Source: Lentibacter algarum (GTDB lineage: Bacteria; Pseudomonadota; Alphaproteobacteria; Rhodobacterales; Rhodobacteraceae). Taken from it: DNA of 64,000 nt. Positions 42,550-51,282 of this stretch are shown here, in pieces. The stretch spans positions 248,001 through 312,000 of the forward strand of contig NZ_JAHKQI010000002.1 in NCBI RefSeq assembly GCF_018860975.1, read 5' to 3'. Below the pieces are notes generated by a model. That model made no database searches. It saw only the letters and a program-made list of their open reading frames with translations, and was not told the origin of the DNA. A program made the translations under genes and the position numbers. Numbering within the stretch: position 1 is the first letter of the stretch; each line of letters opens with the position of its first letter.

Positions 42550-43875
42550 TTATTCAGCCGGAGTGCCGGCTTTTTTGCCGTACTTTGCATTGAAGTCGTC
42601 TTCGATGGTGGCGGGCATTGGCAGCGGTTTCTCGATCACACCCAAGATCGGGAGGATAACGAGGAAGTAAGCAAACCAGTAAGCCGCCGCGATGAGAGAC
42701 CACGTTGCATAAGGCTCTTCGGCTGGCATAGCGCCGAGCCACATGAGGGCGATAAAGTCGATGACCAGCAGCCAGAAATACCACTTGAACATCGGCCTAA
42801 AGCGGCCCGAGCGGATGCGTGACGTGTCAAGCCAAGGTGCCAGTGCGATGATGATGATCGCGCCGAACATGGCCAAGACGCCAAAGAACTTCGCTGTCAC
42901 GATGCCGCCGGTGATCCAGCTGGCAAACATCACAACCCAGACCTCTGAGGTGAAGGCGCGCAAGATCGCGTAGAACGGCAAGTAGTACCATTCAGGCACG
43001 ATGTGTGCGGGCGTTACCAGCGGGTTGGCTTCGATGTAGTTATCGGGGTGACCAAGGTAGTTTGGCATGAAGCCGACAACCGCCCAGAACAGGATGAGGA
43101 TAACCACCAGCGCGAACAGATCTTTGATCACGAAGTACGGCCAGAACGGCAGCGTATCTTTTTCCGCTTCGGCTTTTGAGCCTTTGCGCACTTCAACGCC
43201 AGCCGGGTTGTTGTTGCCTGTGGTGTGGAAGGCCCAGATATGGACAACCACAAGAGCGGCAATAACGAATGGCAGCAGGTAGTGCAGCGAGAAGAAGCGG
43301 TTGAGCGTCGCGTTATCAACGGCTGGCCCGCCAAGCAGGAAGGTTTGCAAGCCTTCGCCGATGAACGGGATCGCACCAAAGAGGCCTGTGATAACCGTAG
43401 CACCCCAGAACGACATCTGGCCCCAAGGCAGAACGTAGCCCATAAAGCCGGTTGCCATCATCAGGATGTAGATCAGCATGCCAACGATCCATGTCACCTC
43501 GCGAGGTGACTTATAGGAGCCGTAGTAGAGGCCGCGGAAGATGTGAATATAGACCGCAAAGAAGAACAGCGAGGCGCCGTTCATATGCAGGTAACGCAGG
43601 AAGTGCCCACCGTTCACGTCACGCATGATGTGTTCGATGCTGGCAAAGGCCAGATCAACGTGCGGCGTGTAGTGCATAACCAGCACAATGCCGGTGACAA
43701 TTTGCAAGACCAGGCAAAAGGCAAGCACAATGCCCCAGATCCACCACCAGTTAAGGTTTTTCGGCGTCGGGATCATCAGCGTGCCGTAGAGCAGGCCAAC
43801 AACCGGCAGGCGGCTATCCAGCCACTTTTCGATGCGGGTTTTAGGCTCGTAATGATCGTGAGGAATACCAGACAT
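42550..43875 (-). CDS. petB: Cytochrome b of the bc1 complex
   Basis: Quinol-oxidising and quinone-reducing membrane subunit, 441 residues, eight predicted helices. Diagnostic segments: [60 protein letters not shown] (Qo region), [15 protein letters not shown], and [20 protein letters not shown], then [10 protein letters not shown] (PEWY motif). Haem-ligand His pairs lie in helices B and D. AAGGAGACGCGAC precedes the ATG. Middle gene of the bc1 operon. Confidence 0.97.
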   Translation of the reverse strand: MSGIPHDHYEPKTRIEKWLDSRLPVVGLLYGTLMIPTPKNLNWWWIWGIVLAFCLVLQIVTGIVLVMHYTPHVDLAFASIEHIMRDVNGGHFLRYLHMNGASLFFFAVYIHIFRGLYYGSYKSPREVTWIVGMLIYILMMATGFMGYVLPWGQMSFWGATVITGLFGAIPFIGEGLQTFLLGGPAVDNATLNRFFSLHYLLPFVIAALVVVHIWAFHTTGNNNPAGVEVRKGSKAEAEKDTLPFWPYFVIKDLFALVVILILFWAVVGFMPNYLGHPDNYIEANPLVTPAHIVPEWYYLPFYAILRAFTSEVWVVMFASWITGGIVTAKFFGVLAMFGAIIIIALAPWLDTSRIRSGRFRPMFKWYFWLLVIDFIALMWLGAMPAEEPYATWSLIAAAYWFAYFLVILPILGVIEKPLPMPATIEDDFNAKYGKKAGTPAE

Positions 43876-43886
43876 GTCGCGTCTCC

Positions 43887-44453
43887 TTATCCGAGGACCA
43901 GTTCACTGCCCTCAAAGCGGGCAATGGGAACTGGAAGGTTTTCGGGAGCCGGACCTTTGCGGATGCGGCCTGATGTGTCGTAGTGTGAACCGTGGCAAGG
44001 GCAGAACCAGCCGCCAAAGTCGCCAGCACCGTCGCCCAAAGGCACACAACCGAGGTGCGTGCAAACGCCCATCATCACAAGCCATTCGCCGGCTTCGTCC
44101 ATGCTGCGGTTTTCGTCGCTCGCGTCGGCGCCGGGGTTGTTGTCGTTGCGGGCTTCGTCGTCGATCACAAGATCAGCCAGATTAACAGCGCGCGCATCGG
44201 CGATTTCGTCTTCGGTGCGACGGCGAACAAACACCGGTTTGCCGCGCCACTTGACTGTCAGCTGCGTGCCAACGTCGATATCAGCAGTATCAACGCGGAT
44301 AGACGCCAAGGCTTGTACATCTGCTGAAGGGTTCATCTGATTGACGAGCGGCCAGACCGCGGCACCAGTAGCCACAGCGCCTGCTCCGGCGGTGGCGTAG
44401 TAGATAAAGTCTCTACGTGTGCCTTCGTGATCATCTGCGTGGGACACGAGCAT
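43887..44453 (-). CDS. petA: Rieske iron-sulfur protein of the bc1 complex
   Basis: Two-iron Rieske subunit that oxidises quinol at the Qo site. The 188-residue protein has a Tat-type N-terminus ([20 protein letters not shown]) that also serves as its membrane anchor, and both cluster-binding boxes, [10 protein letters not shown] and CPCHGSHYD. First gene of the operon; 11 bases separate it from petB. Confidence 0.97.
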   Translation of the reverse strand: MLVSHADDHEGTRRDFIYYATAGAGAVATGAAVWPLVNQMNPSADVQALASIRVDTADIDVGTQLTVKWRGKPVFVRRRTEDEIADARAVNLADLVIDDEARNDNNPGADASDENRSMDEAGEWLVMMGVCTHLGCVPLGDGAGDFGGWFCPCHGSHYDTSGRIRKGPAPENLPVPIARFEGSELVLG

Positions 44454-44790
44454 TCTCCATTAGTTTCTAGGCAAAGCGCGCCTATACGGTTCGGGAATGC
44501 GGAATTCAGCAGAATCCCACACCCTCTTGGTCGCGATCTTTAAACGCGCTTTTGGCGCAGGTCTAGCTTAGATTGATTACAGATACGTTGTGTCGCGGCC
44601 TGTGACGGGTCTGCAAGGCAGTTTTTGTCATGCCGGAAGCTGGAAAAGGCGCCGTTCAAGCGCTCCGTGATTCTGCAAAACCGTCAGAAATTGAAGCGCA
44701 AAGCCTCGTTTGGTTCTTACTTCGACTGCATTATCGAAAAGTCGCAGTGACCGCAGAAAGGCGCTAGAGTTGTCGATAGGAGGGAGCGCT
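44454..44790. other. 337-bp divergent intergenic region, petABC promoter side
   Basis: Lies between the petA start (minus) and the GyrI-like gene start (plus). It must contain the bc1 operon promoter. I see a TAGGAGGGAG ribosome-binding site before 44791 and no gene, repeat or clear operator. A minus-strand frame at 44628-44810 is a chance frame. Confidence 0.5.
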
Positions 44791-45402
44791 ATGAACAAAA
44801 CCGATCTCAAAAAACAACTGAAAGAGTTTTATCAGCCGTCTTCCAAGGCATACTCTGTCGTCGATGTGCCCGAGATGCCGTTTGTGAGCGTCGAGGGGCA
44901 AGGCGCGCCTGAAGGGGAGGCCTACAGCCATGCGGTGCAATGGCTTTACTCGGTGATCTATCCGATGAAGTTCATCGCCAAGCAAAAATACCGCAAAGAT
45001 TTTGTTGCGCCCCCGTTAGAGGGGCTTTGGTGGGCCGACGACTGGAGCGATTTCAAAACAGACAAGCGCGACAACTGGAAGTGGCGGATGATGATCACAA
45101 CGCCGACTTGGGTAGACCAAACGCTGTTTGACGAAGCGGTTGCGAAAGCCACCAAGAAGCTTGGCAATGCGCCAGAGAGCCTGAAGCTTGCACCGTTTCA
45201 TGAGGGCAAAAGCGTGCAGATCATGCACATTGGCCCCTACGCCGAAGAAGCTCCGGTGATCGACAGTATGCACAATGTGTTCATGCCCGAAAACGGCCTG
45301 AAGCCGCGTGGAGAGCATCACGAAATCTACATCAGTGACCCGCGCCGCACCGCGCCTGAAAAACTCAAGACCGTGCTCAGGCAACCGGTGTGTGATGTTT
45401 AA
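44791..45402 (+). CDS. GyrI-like small-molecule-binding domain protein
   Basis: A 203-residue cytoplasmic protein of the GyrI-like (SOUL/AraC effector-binding) fold: start NKTDLKKQLKEFYQPSSKAY, then MPFVSVEGQGAPEGEAY, WKWRMMITTPTWVDQTLFDE and FHEGKSVQIMHIGPYAEEAP, then HEIYISDPRRTAPEKLKTVL. These stand-alone proteins bind small hydrophobic or cationic compounds; some hydrolyse them. No DNA-binding domain is present, so it is not a classical regulator. ATG 44791 follows TAGGAGGGAG. Monocistronic. Confidence 0.85.
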   Translation: MNKTDLKKQLKEFYQPSSKAYSVVDVPEMPFVSVEGQGAPEGEAYSHAVQWLYSVIYPMKFIAKQKYRKDFVAPPLEGLWWADDWSDFKTDKRDNWKWRMMITTPTWVDQTLFDEAVAKATKKLGNAPESLKLAPFHEGKSVQIMHIGPYAEEAPVIDSMHNVFMPENGLKPRGEHHEIYISDPRRTAPEKLKTVLRQPVCDV

Positions 45403-45413
45403 CCGTCTTGGGC

Positions 45414-45437
45414 TTTTCTTTTCGCACAAATACTCAA
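45414..45437. repeat. Tail-like copy of the Rhodobacteraceae intergenic element
   Basis: TTTTCTTTTCGCACAAATAC is, when reversed, close to the GGATATTTTTGCCAAGAAAAAG tail of the element at 1441-1488, without the GC palindrome. It sits in the convergent gap between the GyrI-like gene and the PhnD-like gene, where it might help transcription to end. Confidence 0.3.
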
Positions 45438-45449
45438 CTCTGACCCGGC

Positions 45450-46202
45450 CTAAAGCGATGTGCCTGGCGGGTTTGGCACGGCAAGATAGTCTTCCTTGGC
45501 GATCTTCACCAAACTTTTAAGGCTGAGCGCGGTTTTGTCATCGGGGTTCAGCCGCACCAAAGCAGCTTGCACAGCATCAAACGTGGCCTCGGCATCTGCG
45601 CCGGCAGCGGCGATCAGCGGCAGTCCGGGCGTTGGTGTCGTCCATTCAAGCACGCGCAAGTCCTTTGCCCAAGGTTCGTAGCGCTGCATCATCCGCCATG
45701 ACACCGCATCAAGCGAGGCTATATCTGCGCGGCCTTCGGCGACGGCTTGAGCCGACATCAGATGCCCGTGCGACTGCATGCGGTTTTCAAACCAGAAGCC
45801 AAGCGGCGCGCAGTGGAAATATGGTGCACCGTAGCCGGATTGCGAGAAGGTTTGATTGTAGGCGAATGTTGCGTTCGCATAGTCAACCAAGGCCTCACGC
45901 GCATCACCCGCGCGCACCACGATCGCACTGCGATAGTGGCCTGCGGGGCAGCCTTCAAGCCCGTAATCCGGCGTGCCGACGAGTTGCACCTTGTCATGCA
46001 GCCATGTGCGGTAAGGCATGCCGCAGGTCTGGGACAGCACCAGTTCAGGGTTTTTCCAAACTGCAAACTCCTCTGCGTCCTGGCTGAGCACTTCGGGGCT
46101 GTCGAGGCCGCGGTGAGAAAGCTCTTCGCGGATCAACGCCCAATAGCGGTTGTGAGCGTCTACAAGCTGGGGCCATTGATACATCATCATATTGGCGATC
46201 AT
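45450..46202 (-). CDS. PhnD/SsuA-like substrate-binding domain protein without signal peptide
   Basis: A 250-residue protein resembling PhnD-type binding proteins: NMMMYQWPQLVDAHNRYWAL, VLSQTCGMPYRTWLHDKVQL, YRSAIVVRAGDAREALVDYA, GRADIASLDAVSWRMMQRYE and TTPTPGLPLIAAAG. Unlike transporters' binding proteins it has no signal peptide from the chosen start, and no permease or ATPase is nearby, so a cytoplasmic sensor or enzyme-like role is possible. ATG 46202 follows AAAGGAGAACCAG and overlaps the TPR gene's stop (TGATG). Last gene of a five-gene operon. Confidence 0.75.
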   Translation of the reverse strand: MIANMMMYQWPQLVDAHNRYWALIREELSHRGLDSPEVLSQDAEEFAVWKNPELVLSQTCGMPYRTWLHDKVQLVGTPDYGLEGCPAGHYRSAIVVRAGDAREALVDYANATFAYNQTFSQSGYGAPYFHCAPLGFWFENRMQSHGHLMSAQAVAEGRADIASLDAVSWRMMQRYEPWAKDLRVLEWTTPTPGLPLIAAAGADAEATFDAVQAALVRLNPDDKTALSLKSLVKIAKEDYLAVPNPPGTSL

Positions 46203-47890
46203 TCTGGTTCTCCTTTGCAGCAAGGCTTGGCTGTCATACCTGCGCAGAGGCATGAAGCGGTGATGTTCACATCTGTCAAAGCCTGCGCGGCAATGAGCAT
46301 GGGTTCGAATTCGGCAAGTTCTGCTGTTGCATTACGGTGTTTCAAACATTCAACCAAGCCTTGCAGCGCCCAGACATTCCTAGGGTGTTGCGCACAACGT
46401 TGCAGTTGCCCGTTAAGGCCAAGGTCTGTGCGGTAGACTTCCTCCGCCTCTGCGAAATGCCCCTGCTCGGCCAGCAGTGCCGCCAGCGCATGACGGGGCG
46501 GGTGCATCCAGGCCCAAGGCTCGGTGTAAGCGAGGTTGTCGTCACGCTGCACGCTTTCGCGCAGGTGTTCAAACGCGGTGTCGTATTCGCCTTTGTGGTA
46601 GGCCAGCTCGCCTTCTAGCATGGCTTCGCCAACTGCCAATATGTGCTGCGCTCTGTTGTTAAAGAAGGCACGTTCCGGCGGGATGTGCTGGCGGGATTTG
46701 TAAAAAGCCGAGCGCTCGGCTTCGGCCAGAGCAAAGTTGCCAAGCGCGGCATGGGCAACTGTCTTGGCGTAGTGGTGCATTGCGGTCGACACGCAGTAGA
46801 GCACCGGGTCGTCTGGCATCGGGGCATCGACGATGTCTTGCCAAAGCCCGAAGCGCACCAGCACGTGCATCTTCATCGAGTAGTAGCCCTCCATCGTTGT
46901 GGCAAGCTGCGGGCGACCCTTAACAGAGAGCACGTCATAAGACAGCGTTGCGCACATCTGCTCGGCGGCCTTCAGGGCGGGCGCGAGCTGGCCGAGGTGC
47001 ATGCAGGCATACATCATCAAGTGCAGGTTGTGTGCGCGGGCCGTGGTGTAAAAATTATGCGGCCCTGCGTAGGCGAGGAACTTCTCGTCGGCGGCTATGG
47101 CTTTCTCGCTGGCTTGCTTGGCTTTGAGGTAGTCACCAACCAGAACATAAGTATGCGCGGGCATATGGTTCATGTGTCCGGCGTCAGGGCAGAGCGTGCC
47201 GAGTATGTCAGCCGAGCGCAGGGCGTCTTCCGGTGTTGCCGACATTTCGGTGCAGTGGATGTGCAGGTGCAAGATCGCCGGGTTCTGCGGGGTTTGGGCT
47301 GCGTCGTGCAGTGCGATAGAGCGGTTGATAACTGCCAATGCTTCGAGCGTGTCGGCGCCTTCGGCTGGCGTGCCTGTGCGCACATCCCACAGCTTCCACG
47401 GTGTGCGGGTCATCAAGGCCTCGGCAAACAACGCCATGATGTCGTGATCGTCGGGGTATTGCTGGTAAACCTCGCGCATGGCCGTAGCGTAGGCGGTGTC
47501 CCATGCGTCAAATCCTTCCGGCGCGACTGCGTGGGGCTGTTGGAAGCGCTGGGCGAGGGCGGTGACCAGTGCATTTTCGCGCGGGGTTGCTGTGCTCGCG
47601 GCTTTGCGGGCTTTGGTGAGGTGTTTATGCGCAATAGCGGTTGCTGCGTTTGCCTCGGCTACACTGTGTTGCCGCCAGCTGTTGTTGTAGAACGGCCCTG
47701 AGCCATATGCGACGCCCCAATGCGCCATGACGCAGTGTGGGTCGTGCTCAAGAGCGCGCAGAAAACAGGCCACGCCTTCCTCGTGGTTGAAGCCGTAGCA
47801 CCAGTTGAGGCCAGCATCGAACCATCGCTGCGCTTCCGGAGCGCTGGTTGATATTGCCACACTGTGTTGGCCGAGGTCGAAGCGATCCAT
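46199..47890 (-). CDS. Tetratricopeptide-repeat protein
   Basis: A 563-residue protein rich in TPR-like helical pairs: APEAQRWFDAGLNWCYGFNH, ACFLRALEHDPHCVMAHWGV, AYGSGPFYNNSW; later YLKAKQASEKAIAADEKFLA and GEYDTAFEHLRESVQRDDNL. Several His/Cys-rich spots (HLHIHCTEMS, GHMNHMPAHTYV) are notable and could bind metal. No signal peptide. It begins sharing one base with the GST stop (TAATG) and ends overlapping the PhnD-like start. Related proteins of this length are annotated only as TPR proteins; the exact role is unknown. Confidence 0.8.
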   Translation of the reverse strand: MDRFDLGQHSVAISTSAPEAQRWFDAGLNWCYGFNHEEGVACFLRALEHDPHCVMAHWGVAYGSGPFYNNSWRQHSVAEANAATAIAHKHLTKARKAASTATPRENALVTALAQRFQQPHAVAPEGFDAWDTAYATAMREVYQQYPDDHDIMALFAEALMTRTPWKLWDVRTGTPAEGADTLEALAVINRSIALHDAAQTPQNPAILHLHIHCTEMSATPEDALRSADILGTLCPDAGHMNHMPAHTYVLVGDYLKAKQASEKAIAADEKFLAYAGPHNFYTTARAHNLHLMMYACMHLGQLAPALKAAEQMCATLSYDVLSVKGRPQLATTMEGYYSMKMHVLVRFGLWQDIVDAPMPDDPVLYCVSTAMHHYAKTVAHAALGNFALAEAERSAFYKSRQHIPPERAFFNNRAQHILAVGEAMLEGELAYHKGEYDTAFEHLRESVQRDDNLAYTEPWAWMHPPRHALAALLAEQGHFAEAEEVYRTDLGLNGQLQRCAQHPRNVWALQGLVECLKHRNATAELAEFEPMLIAAQALTDVNITASCLCAGMTAKPCCKGEPE

Positions 47891-48492
47891 TATTCAGGCG
47901 TTGTTGTTTTCATGCTGTCGCGTTCTTTGAAGTTTTCATACCACTCGGCGAGGCCATCAACGCCTTGCCGCCAGTTGCGGGCGTCGTGGCGGAAGTCTAG
48001 GTAGGCGAGTGCGCAGCCTATGCTGATGTGACCGATGTCCATCGGGCCTGCGAGGTGGCTCATCCAGCGCTCGTTGATCACTTTAAGCGCGCCTGCGATT
48101 TTGCCCCATTGCGCATCTATCCACTCCGGCGATTGCTGCTCAGGCGTGCGAAAACGGCCTTCGTAGAAGGTCAGCACTGCCGAATCCATGATCGAATGTG
48201 CCATGCTTTCAAGTGTCAGCACTTCCCAGATGCGCGCCTCGGGGTAGAGCGATGCCTTGGCGCGGGCGTCGAGATAGCGGGTGATCACCCGGCTGTCGTG
48301 AAGGGCTACACCATCAGGGCGGATGAGCGCGGGGATGCGGCCTGTCGGGTTGGCGCCGAGGACTTCATCGGCAACTTTGAACGGCGTTGTCGTGACGTTG
48401 ATGATTTCAACATCAGCGGTTTGGCCTGTCTCGTGCAAAACCACACGCACTTTGCGCACAAAAGGAGACGCCGGGGAGGAGATCAGTTTCAT
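47890..48492 (-). CDS. Glutathione S-transferase family protein
   Basis: A 200-residue two-domain GST: thioredoxin-fold N-terminus (MKLISSPASPFVRKVRVVLH, ETG; with SPFVRKV at the active-site turn and NPTGRIPALI before the conserved cis-Pro, then LHDSRVITRYLDA) and a helical C-terminal domain (ALAYLDFRHDARNW). The SPF(V/A)RK start is typical of bacterial GSTs of the YibF type. Probably handles glutathione adducts or reductions in the cytoplasm; substrate unknown. Third gene of the operon. Confidence 0.87.
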   Translation of the reverse strand: MKLISSPASPFVRKVRVVLHETGQTADVEIINVTTTPFKVADEVLGANPTGRIPALIRPDGVALHDSRVITRYLDARAKASLYPEARIWEVLTLESMAHSIMDSAVLTFYEGRFRTPEQQSPEWIDAQWGKIAGALKVINERWMSHLAGPMDIGHISIGCALAYLDFRHDARNWRQGVDGLAEWYENFKERDSMKTTTPE

Positions 48493-48549
48493 ATCACGAG
48501 CCTTATGATGGATTTCGTGGGTGAGCCTAGGAGGCTTGTTGCGAGCTGT

Positions 48550-49173
48550 CTAGCTTTCCGGTGGTGATTTCATCAATGCAGCCAGCGCCAGTTGATCCGT
48601 GCCGATCGGTGAGTTGGGCAGGGCTTCTGCAGCGCTAAGGCGGGCGGCGTCGGGCTTGTTTTGACCGAGCTTCCAAGTGCCATCGACGCTTTCGATCGTT
48701 AGTCGGAATGGCACGATCTGGCGCAACATCTTGGCCAGCGCATCATCAGAAACCTTGCTCATTTTCCAAACCGGCTTGGGCACGAGTTGTTGCTCGAAAT
48801 GCCTGGAGAGACGCTCAAGCAGCGGCGGCAAGTCGGTGTCTGGCAAACGTTCGAGCGTGCCGGTGAGGTGCACAGCAATGTAGTTCCATGTCGGGACTTG
48901 ATCATCAACATCATACCAGTCAGGTGAAATATACCCTTCGGGGCCTTGCACAGCTAGGCAGGCTGGCATCGGAGCCTTCAAGGCGCGGGTGATCGCTGTC
49001 GAACGCACGAGGTGCAATTCGGCATAGGTTCCGTCATCCGAGAGCAAGAAGGGCACGTGGCTGAGCAACGGCGCAGCTTCCGTGCTGAGTGCTAGAATGC
49101 CAAAGCCCTGCGCGCGCGCGAAGGCAAGGTTTCTGTCATCACTCGACTGGCGAAAGGCTTTGTTGGGGTGCAT
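48550..49173 (-). CDS. PaiB-like FMN-binding split-barrel protein
   Basis: A 207-residue protein of the PaiB family (FMN-binding negative transcriptional regulator by annotation): start MHPNKAFRQSSDDRNLAFAR, then GFGILALSTE, LSHVPFLLSDD, GYISPDWYD..QVPTWNYIA and AVHLTGTLERL. The split-barrel fold suggests flavin or haem binding. ATG 49173 begins the conserved sequence; an upstream in-frame ATG at 49203 lies within the preceding GST gene. It overlaps that gene's 3' end by 35 bases, so they are co-translated. Confidence 0.87.
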   Translation of the reverse strand: MHPNKAFRQSSDDRNLAFARAQGFGILALSTEAAPLLSHVPFLLSDDGTYAELHLVRSTAITRALKAPMPACLAVQGPEGYISPDWYDVDDQVPTWNYIAVHLTGTLERLPDTDLPPLLERLSRHFEQQLVPKPVWKMSKVSDDALAKMLRQIVPFRLTIESVDGTWKLGQNKPDAARLSAAEALPNSPIGTDQLALAALMKSPPES

Positions 49174-49813
49174 CCTGTATCTCCGGAAAAACTGTCTGAG
49201 CATCGCCCGCGGCCCATTGTGGGTATTTGCGCATTATGGCTTTGAAACGCGGCGAGGCTTTGAAGCCTTCAAGCCATGCGATGGCTTTGGGCCAGGGCTG
49301 CGCTTCAAACCACTCCTGGTCAACATGTGCAAACTGGCGGATGAATGGCAGGATCGCCATGTCAGCCAGTGTGGGCGTAGCACCAAAGAGCCATGCCTGC
49401 GTGTCGAGCAAAGTGTCGAGCTTGATGACAAAAGCGCTGGCAAGGGTGCGCTCGGCTACTGCGTCGGCGCCTTCATAGCGGGTCGAATACTTGTAGCGGT
49501 CAAGCGCGGTTTTGAACGGCCCGTCACATTCCGCAATTAGTTTGTATCCCGCCTCGGGCATGTCGAGCCAACTTTCAGGATCGTGCCGGGCAAGCGCCCA
49601 TTGCATGATTTCGAAACTCTCGTCGATGGTTTCTTCGGTGAGTTGAAGGCAAGGCACGGTCGCGCTGGGCGAGGCTTGCAAGAATGCCTCGGGCTTGTCA
49701 CGCAACACAACCTCACGCAAGGCTGAAGGCACGCCGGATGCGGCCAAAGCAAGGCGCGCGCGCATTGCATAAGGGCAGCGCCGGAAAGACCAGAGGACAG
49801 GCAGATGTGACAT
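49139..49813 (-). CDS. Glutathione S-transferase with CPYA active site
   Basis: A 224-residue GST with LWSFRRCPYAMRARLALAAS at the N-terminus; the CPYA motif is a glutaredoxin-like catalytic Cys, as in omega/beta-type GSTs. The cis-Pro region reads ASPSATVPCLQL, followed by IDESFEIMQWA, and the C-terminal helical domain contains GATPTLADMAILPFIRQFAH. It likely has thiol-transferase or dehalogenase-like activity. ATG 49813 is the first true ATG; the codon 2 upstream is TTG. First gene of the five-gene operon. Confidence 0.87.
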   Translation of the reverse strand: MSHLPVLWSFRRCPYAMRARLALAASGVPSALREVVLRDKPEAFLQASPSATVPCLQLTEETIDESFEIMQWALARHDPESWLDMPEAGYKLIAECDGPFKTALDRYKYSTRYEGADAVAERTLASAFVIKLDTLLDTQAWLFGATPTLADMAILPFIRQFAHVDQEWFEAQPWPKAIAWLEGFKASPRFKAIMRKYPQWAAGDAQTVFPEIQDAPQQSLSPVE

Positions 49814-50106
49814 GCCCAAGGCTTAGGTGTCGCGGCGCGAATTGCCAACCAAAATCGCCCCGGTTGTTCTTTAAGCTGCCCTGTAACGCGACTGCGCCGA
49901 AACCTCTGAAAGCCAATGATGAAGGCTGTCACAGCGGCTATCAGCTGAACGGAGCGCGCATGCGACTATTTCCAAACCGGTCGCCGGGTGCTAGCCCTTG
50001 AGGCGGGAGCCATGCTAGGTTTGGATGTATCGCCTGTAGCGCTGACATCGCGGGCGGCACGGACAAGACGCTAACGTCACATCACTGAAGCGAGGAGCAT
50101 TTAAGC

Positions 50107-50613
50107 ATGAACATCGACAAGAAGATCACCAATGATCTTGTCGCCAACGAGGTTTCATTTGTCACGACCGTGCCCTGCAAGCAGCTGGCGGGTGTGATCG
50201 AAGAAGTCGACAAGCGCGACGAGATTTTCCATATCCCTTCCAATAAGGAAGACGAGGGCATGGGCCTTTGTGCGGGGGCGTGGATGGGCGGCAAGCGGCC
50301 TGCCATTATTATGCAGAATACGGCGATCGGCGTGACAATTAACACACTGGCGACGCTCATTCAGTATTACCGCATGCCATTGCCGATGCTGATCAGTTAC
50401 CGCGGAGAGCTGCGCGAGCCTGTTGCGTGTCAGGTCGAGATGGCCGTGCATACCAAGGCACTGTTAGCGCAGATGAACGTTCCGACTTACCACTTCCACC
50501 AACAGAGTGATGTTGAAGAGTTCGATGCGATCCTGAAATACACTTTCATGTGCAACAAACCTGTGGCGATCCTGACTGACGCCAACTTCTGGGGAGGCTA
50601 TGGCGACCAATGA
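50107..50613 (+). CDS. comD: Sulfopyruvate decarboxylase, alpha subunit
   Basis: Binds the pyrimidine side of thiamine diphosphate (ThDP) in the ComDE enzyme, which converts sulfopyruvate to sulfoacetaldehyde. The 168-residue protein has the PYR-domain sequence VSFVTTVPCKQLAGVIEEVD, SNKEDEGMGLCAGAWMGGKR (with the conserved Glu) and IIMQNTAIGVTINTLATLIQ. In roseobacters ComDE serves sulfolactate and cysteate breakdown; a phosphonopyruvate decarboxylase is the alternative. GAGGAGC precedes the ATG. It overlaps comE by 4 bases. No sulfolactate dehydrogenase or Xsc gene is in view. Confidence 0.85.
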   Translation: MNIDKKITNDLVANEVSFVTTVPCKQLAGVIEEVDKRDEIFHIPSNKEDEGMGLCAGAWMGGKRPAIIMQNTAIGVTINTLATLIQYYRMPLPMLISYRGELREPVACQVEMAVHTKALLAQMNVPTYHFHQQSDVEEFDAILKYTFMCNKPVAILTDANFWGGYGDQ

Positions 50614-51164
50614 TACGTTCTGAAATCTTGAAAGAAATCGCACCCATTCTTCGCGACCAACTGGTTGTTTGCAACATTGGCATCCCGAGTCAGGAACTGC
50701 ATGCGATTGATGACCAGCCGAGCAATTTTTATATGCTGGGCACGATGGGTCTGGCCAGTTCTATCGGGCTTGGGCTTGCACTTGCGCAGCCAAAAACCGT
50801 TATTTCGATAGACGGTGACGGCTCGGTTTTGACCAACCTCGGCACGCTGCCAACCATTGGTAACAACATGCCACCGAACTACATTCTGATGATCATCGAC
50901 AACGGCTCTTACGGCTCGACCGGTGATCAGCCGACTTACACTGGCAAGAAAACCGACCTTGCTGCCATGGCGCGCGCCGCAGGCTGTGACGACGTAGTTG
51001 AAGTGCAGGATGTTGACACGGGCAAGGCGCTGCAAGCGGCTATCGACAGCGGCAAGGGCACTGTGATGGTTGTCAAATGCGACAGCGGCAACGCCAAAAT
51101 GCCGGTGATCACGATGGATCCGGTTGTGATCCGTGATCGCTTTATGAAGGCTGTTGCCAGCTGA
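50610..51164 (+). CDS. comE: Sulfopyruvate decarboxylase, beta subunit
   Basis: Carries the diphosphate-binding side of ThDP. The 184-residue protein has the classic ThDP motif IDGDGSVLTNLGTLPTIGNN, ending in IIDNGSYGSTGDQPTYTGKK, plus MGLASSIGLGLALAQPKTVI upstream of it. It should form an alpha4-beta4 type complex with ComD. ATG 50610 overlaps the comD stop (ATGA). The need for ThDP connects it loosely with the thiBPQ importer at the other end of the window. Confidence 0.87.
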   Translation: MIRSEILKEIAPILRDQLVVCNIGIPSQELHAIDDQPSNFYMLGTMGLASSIGLGLALAQPKTVISIDGDGSVLTNLGTLPTIGNNMPPNYILMIIDNGSYGSTGDQPTYTGKKTDLAAMARAAGCDDVVEVQDVDTGKALQAAIDSGKGTVMVVKCDSGNAKMPVITMDPVVIRDRFMKAVAS

Positions 51165-51232
51165 CACCAAGGAAGAGTAGCGCAAGGCGGTTCTCGGAGG
51201 CATTTCGAGCCCGAAGCCTAACTCTCTGAAGT

Positions 51233-51246
51233 TTGCTCTAGCGCAA
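51233..51246. promoter_or_regulatory. FNR/NnrR-type dyad upstream of the nos operon
   Basis: TTGCTCTAGCGCAA is a 14-bp palindrome with one mismatched pair, with the TTG-N8-CAA geometry of FNR/CRP-family sites. As I recall, NnrR sites in Rhodobacter have TTGCG-N4-CACAA half-sites, to which this is close. It is centred about 43 bases before the nosC ATG at 51283. Control by nitric oxide or low oxygen through an NnrR/FNR-type regulator is therefore plausible. Confidence 0.6.
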
Positions 51247-51282
51247 CGTTTCGTGGCGCGCGCGCGGGATAGACTCGCGGCC

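Noticed and set aside
46643-47701. 352-codon frame on the plus strand opposite the TPR gene
   Set aside because: Low-complexity Gly/Val/Arg/His composition, no start context, antisense to a gene locked into an operon by overlaps.
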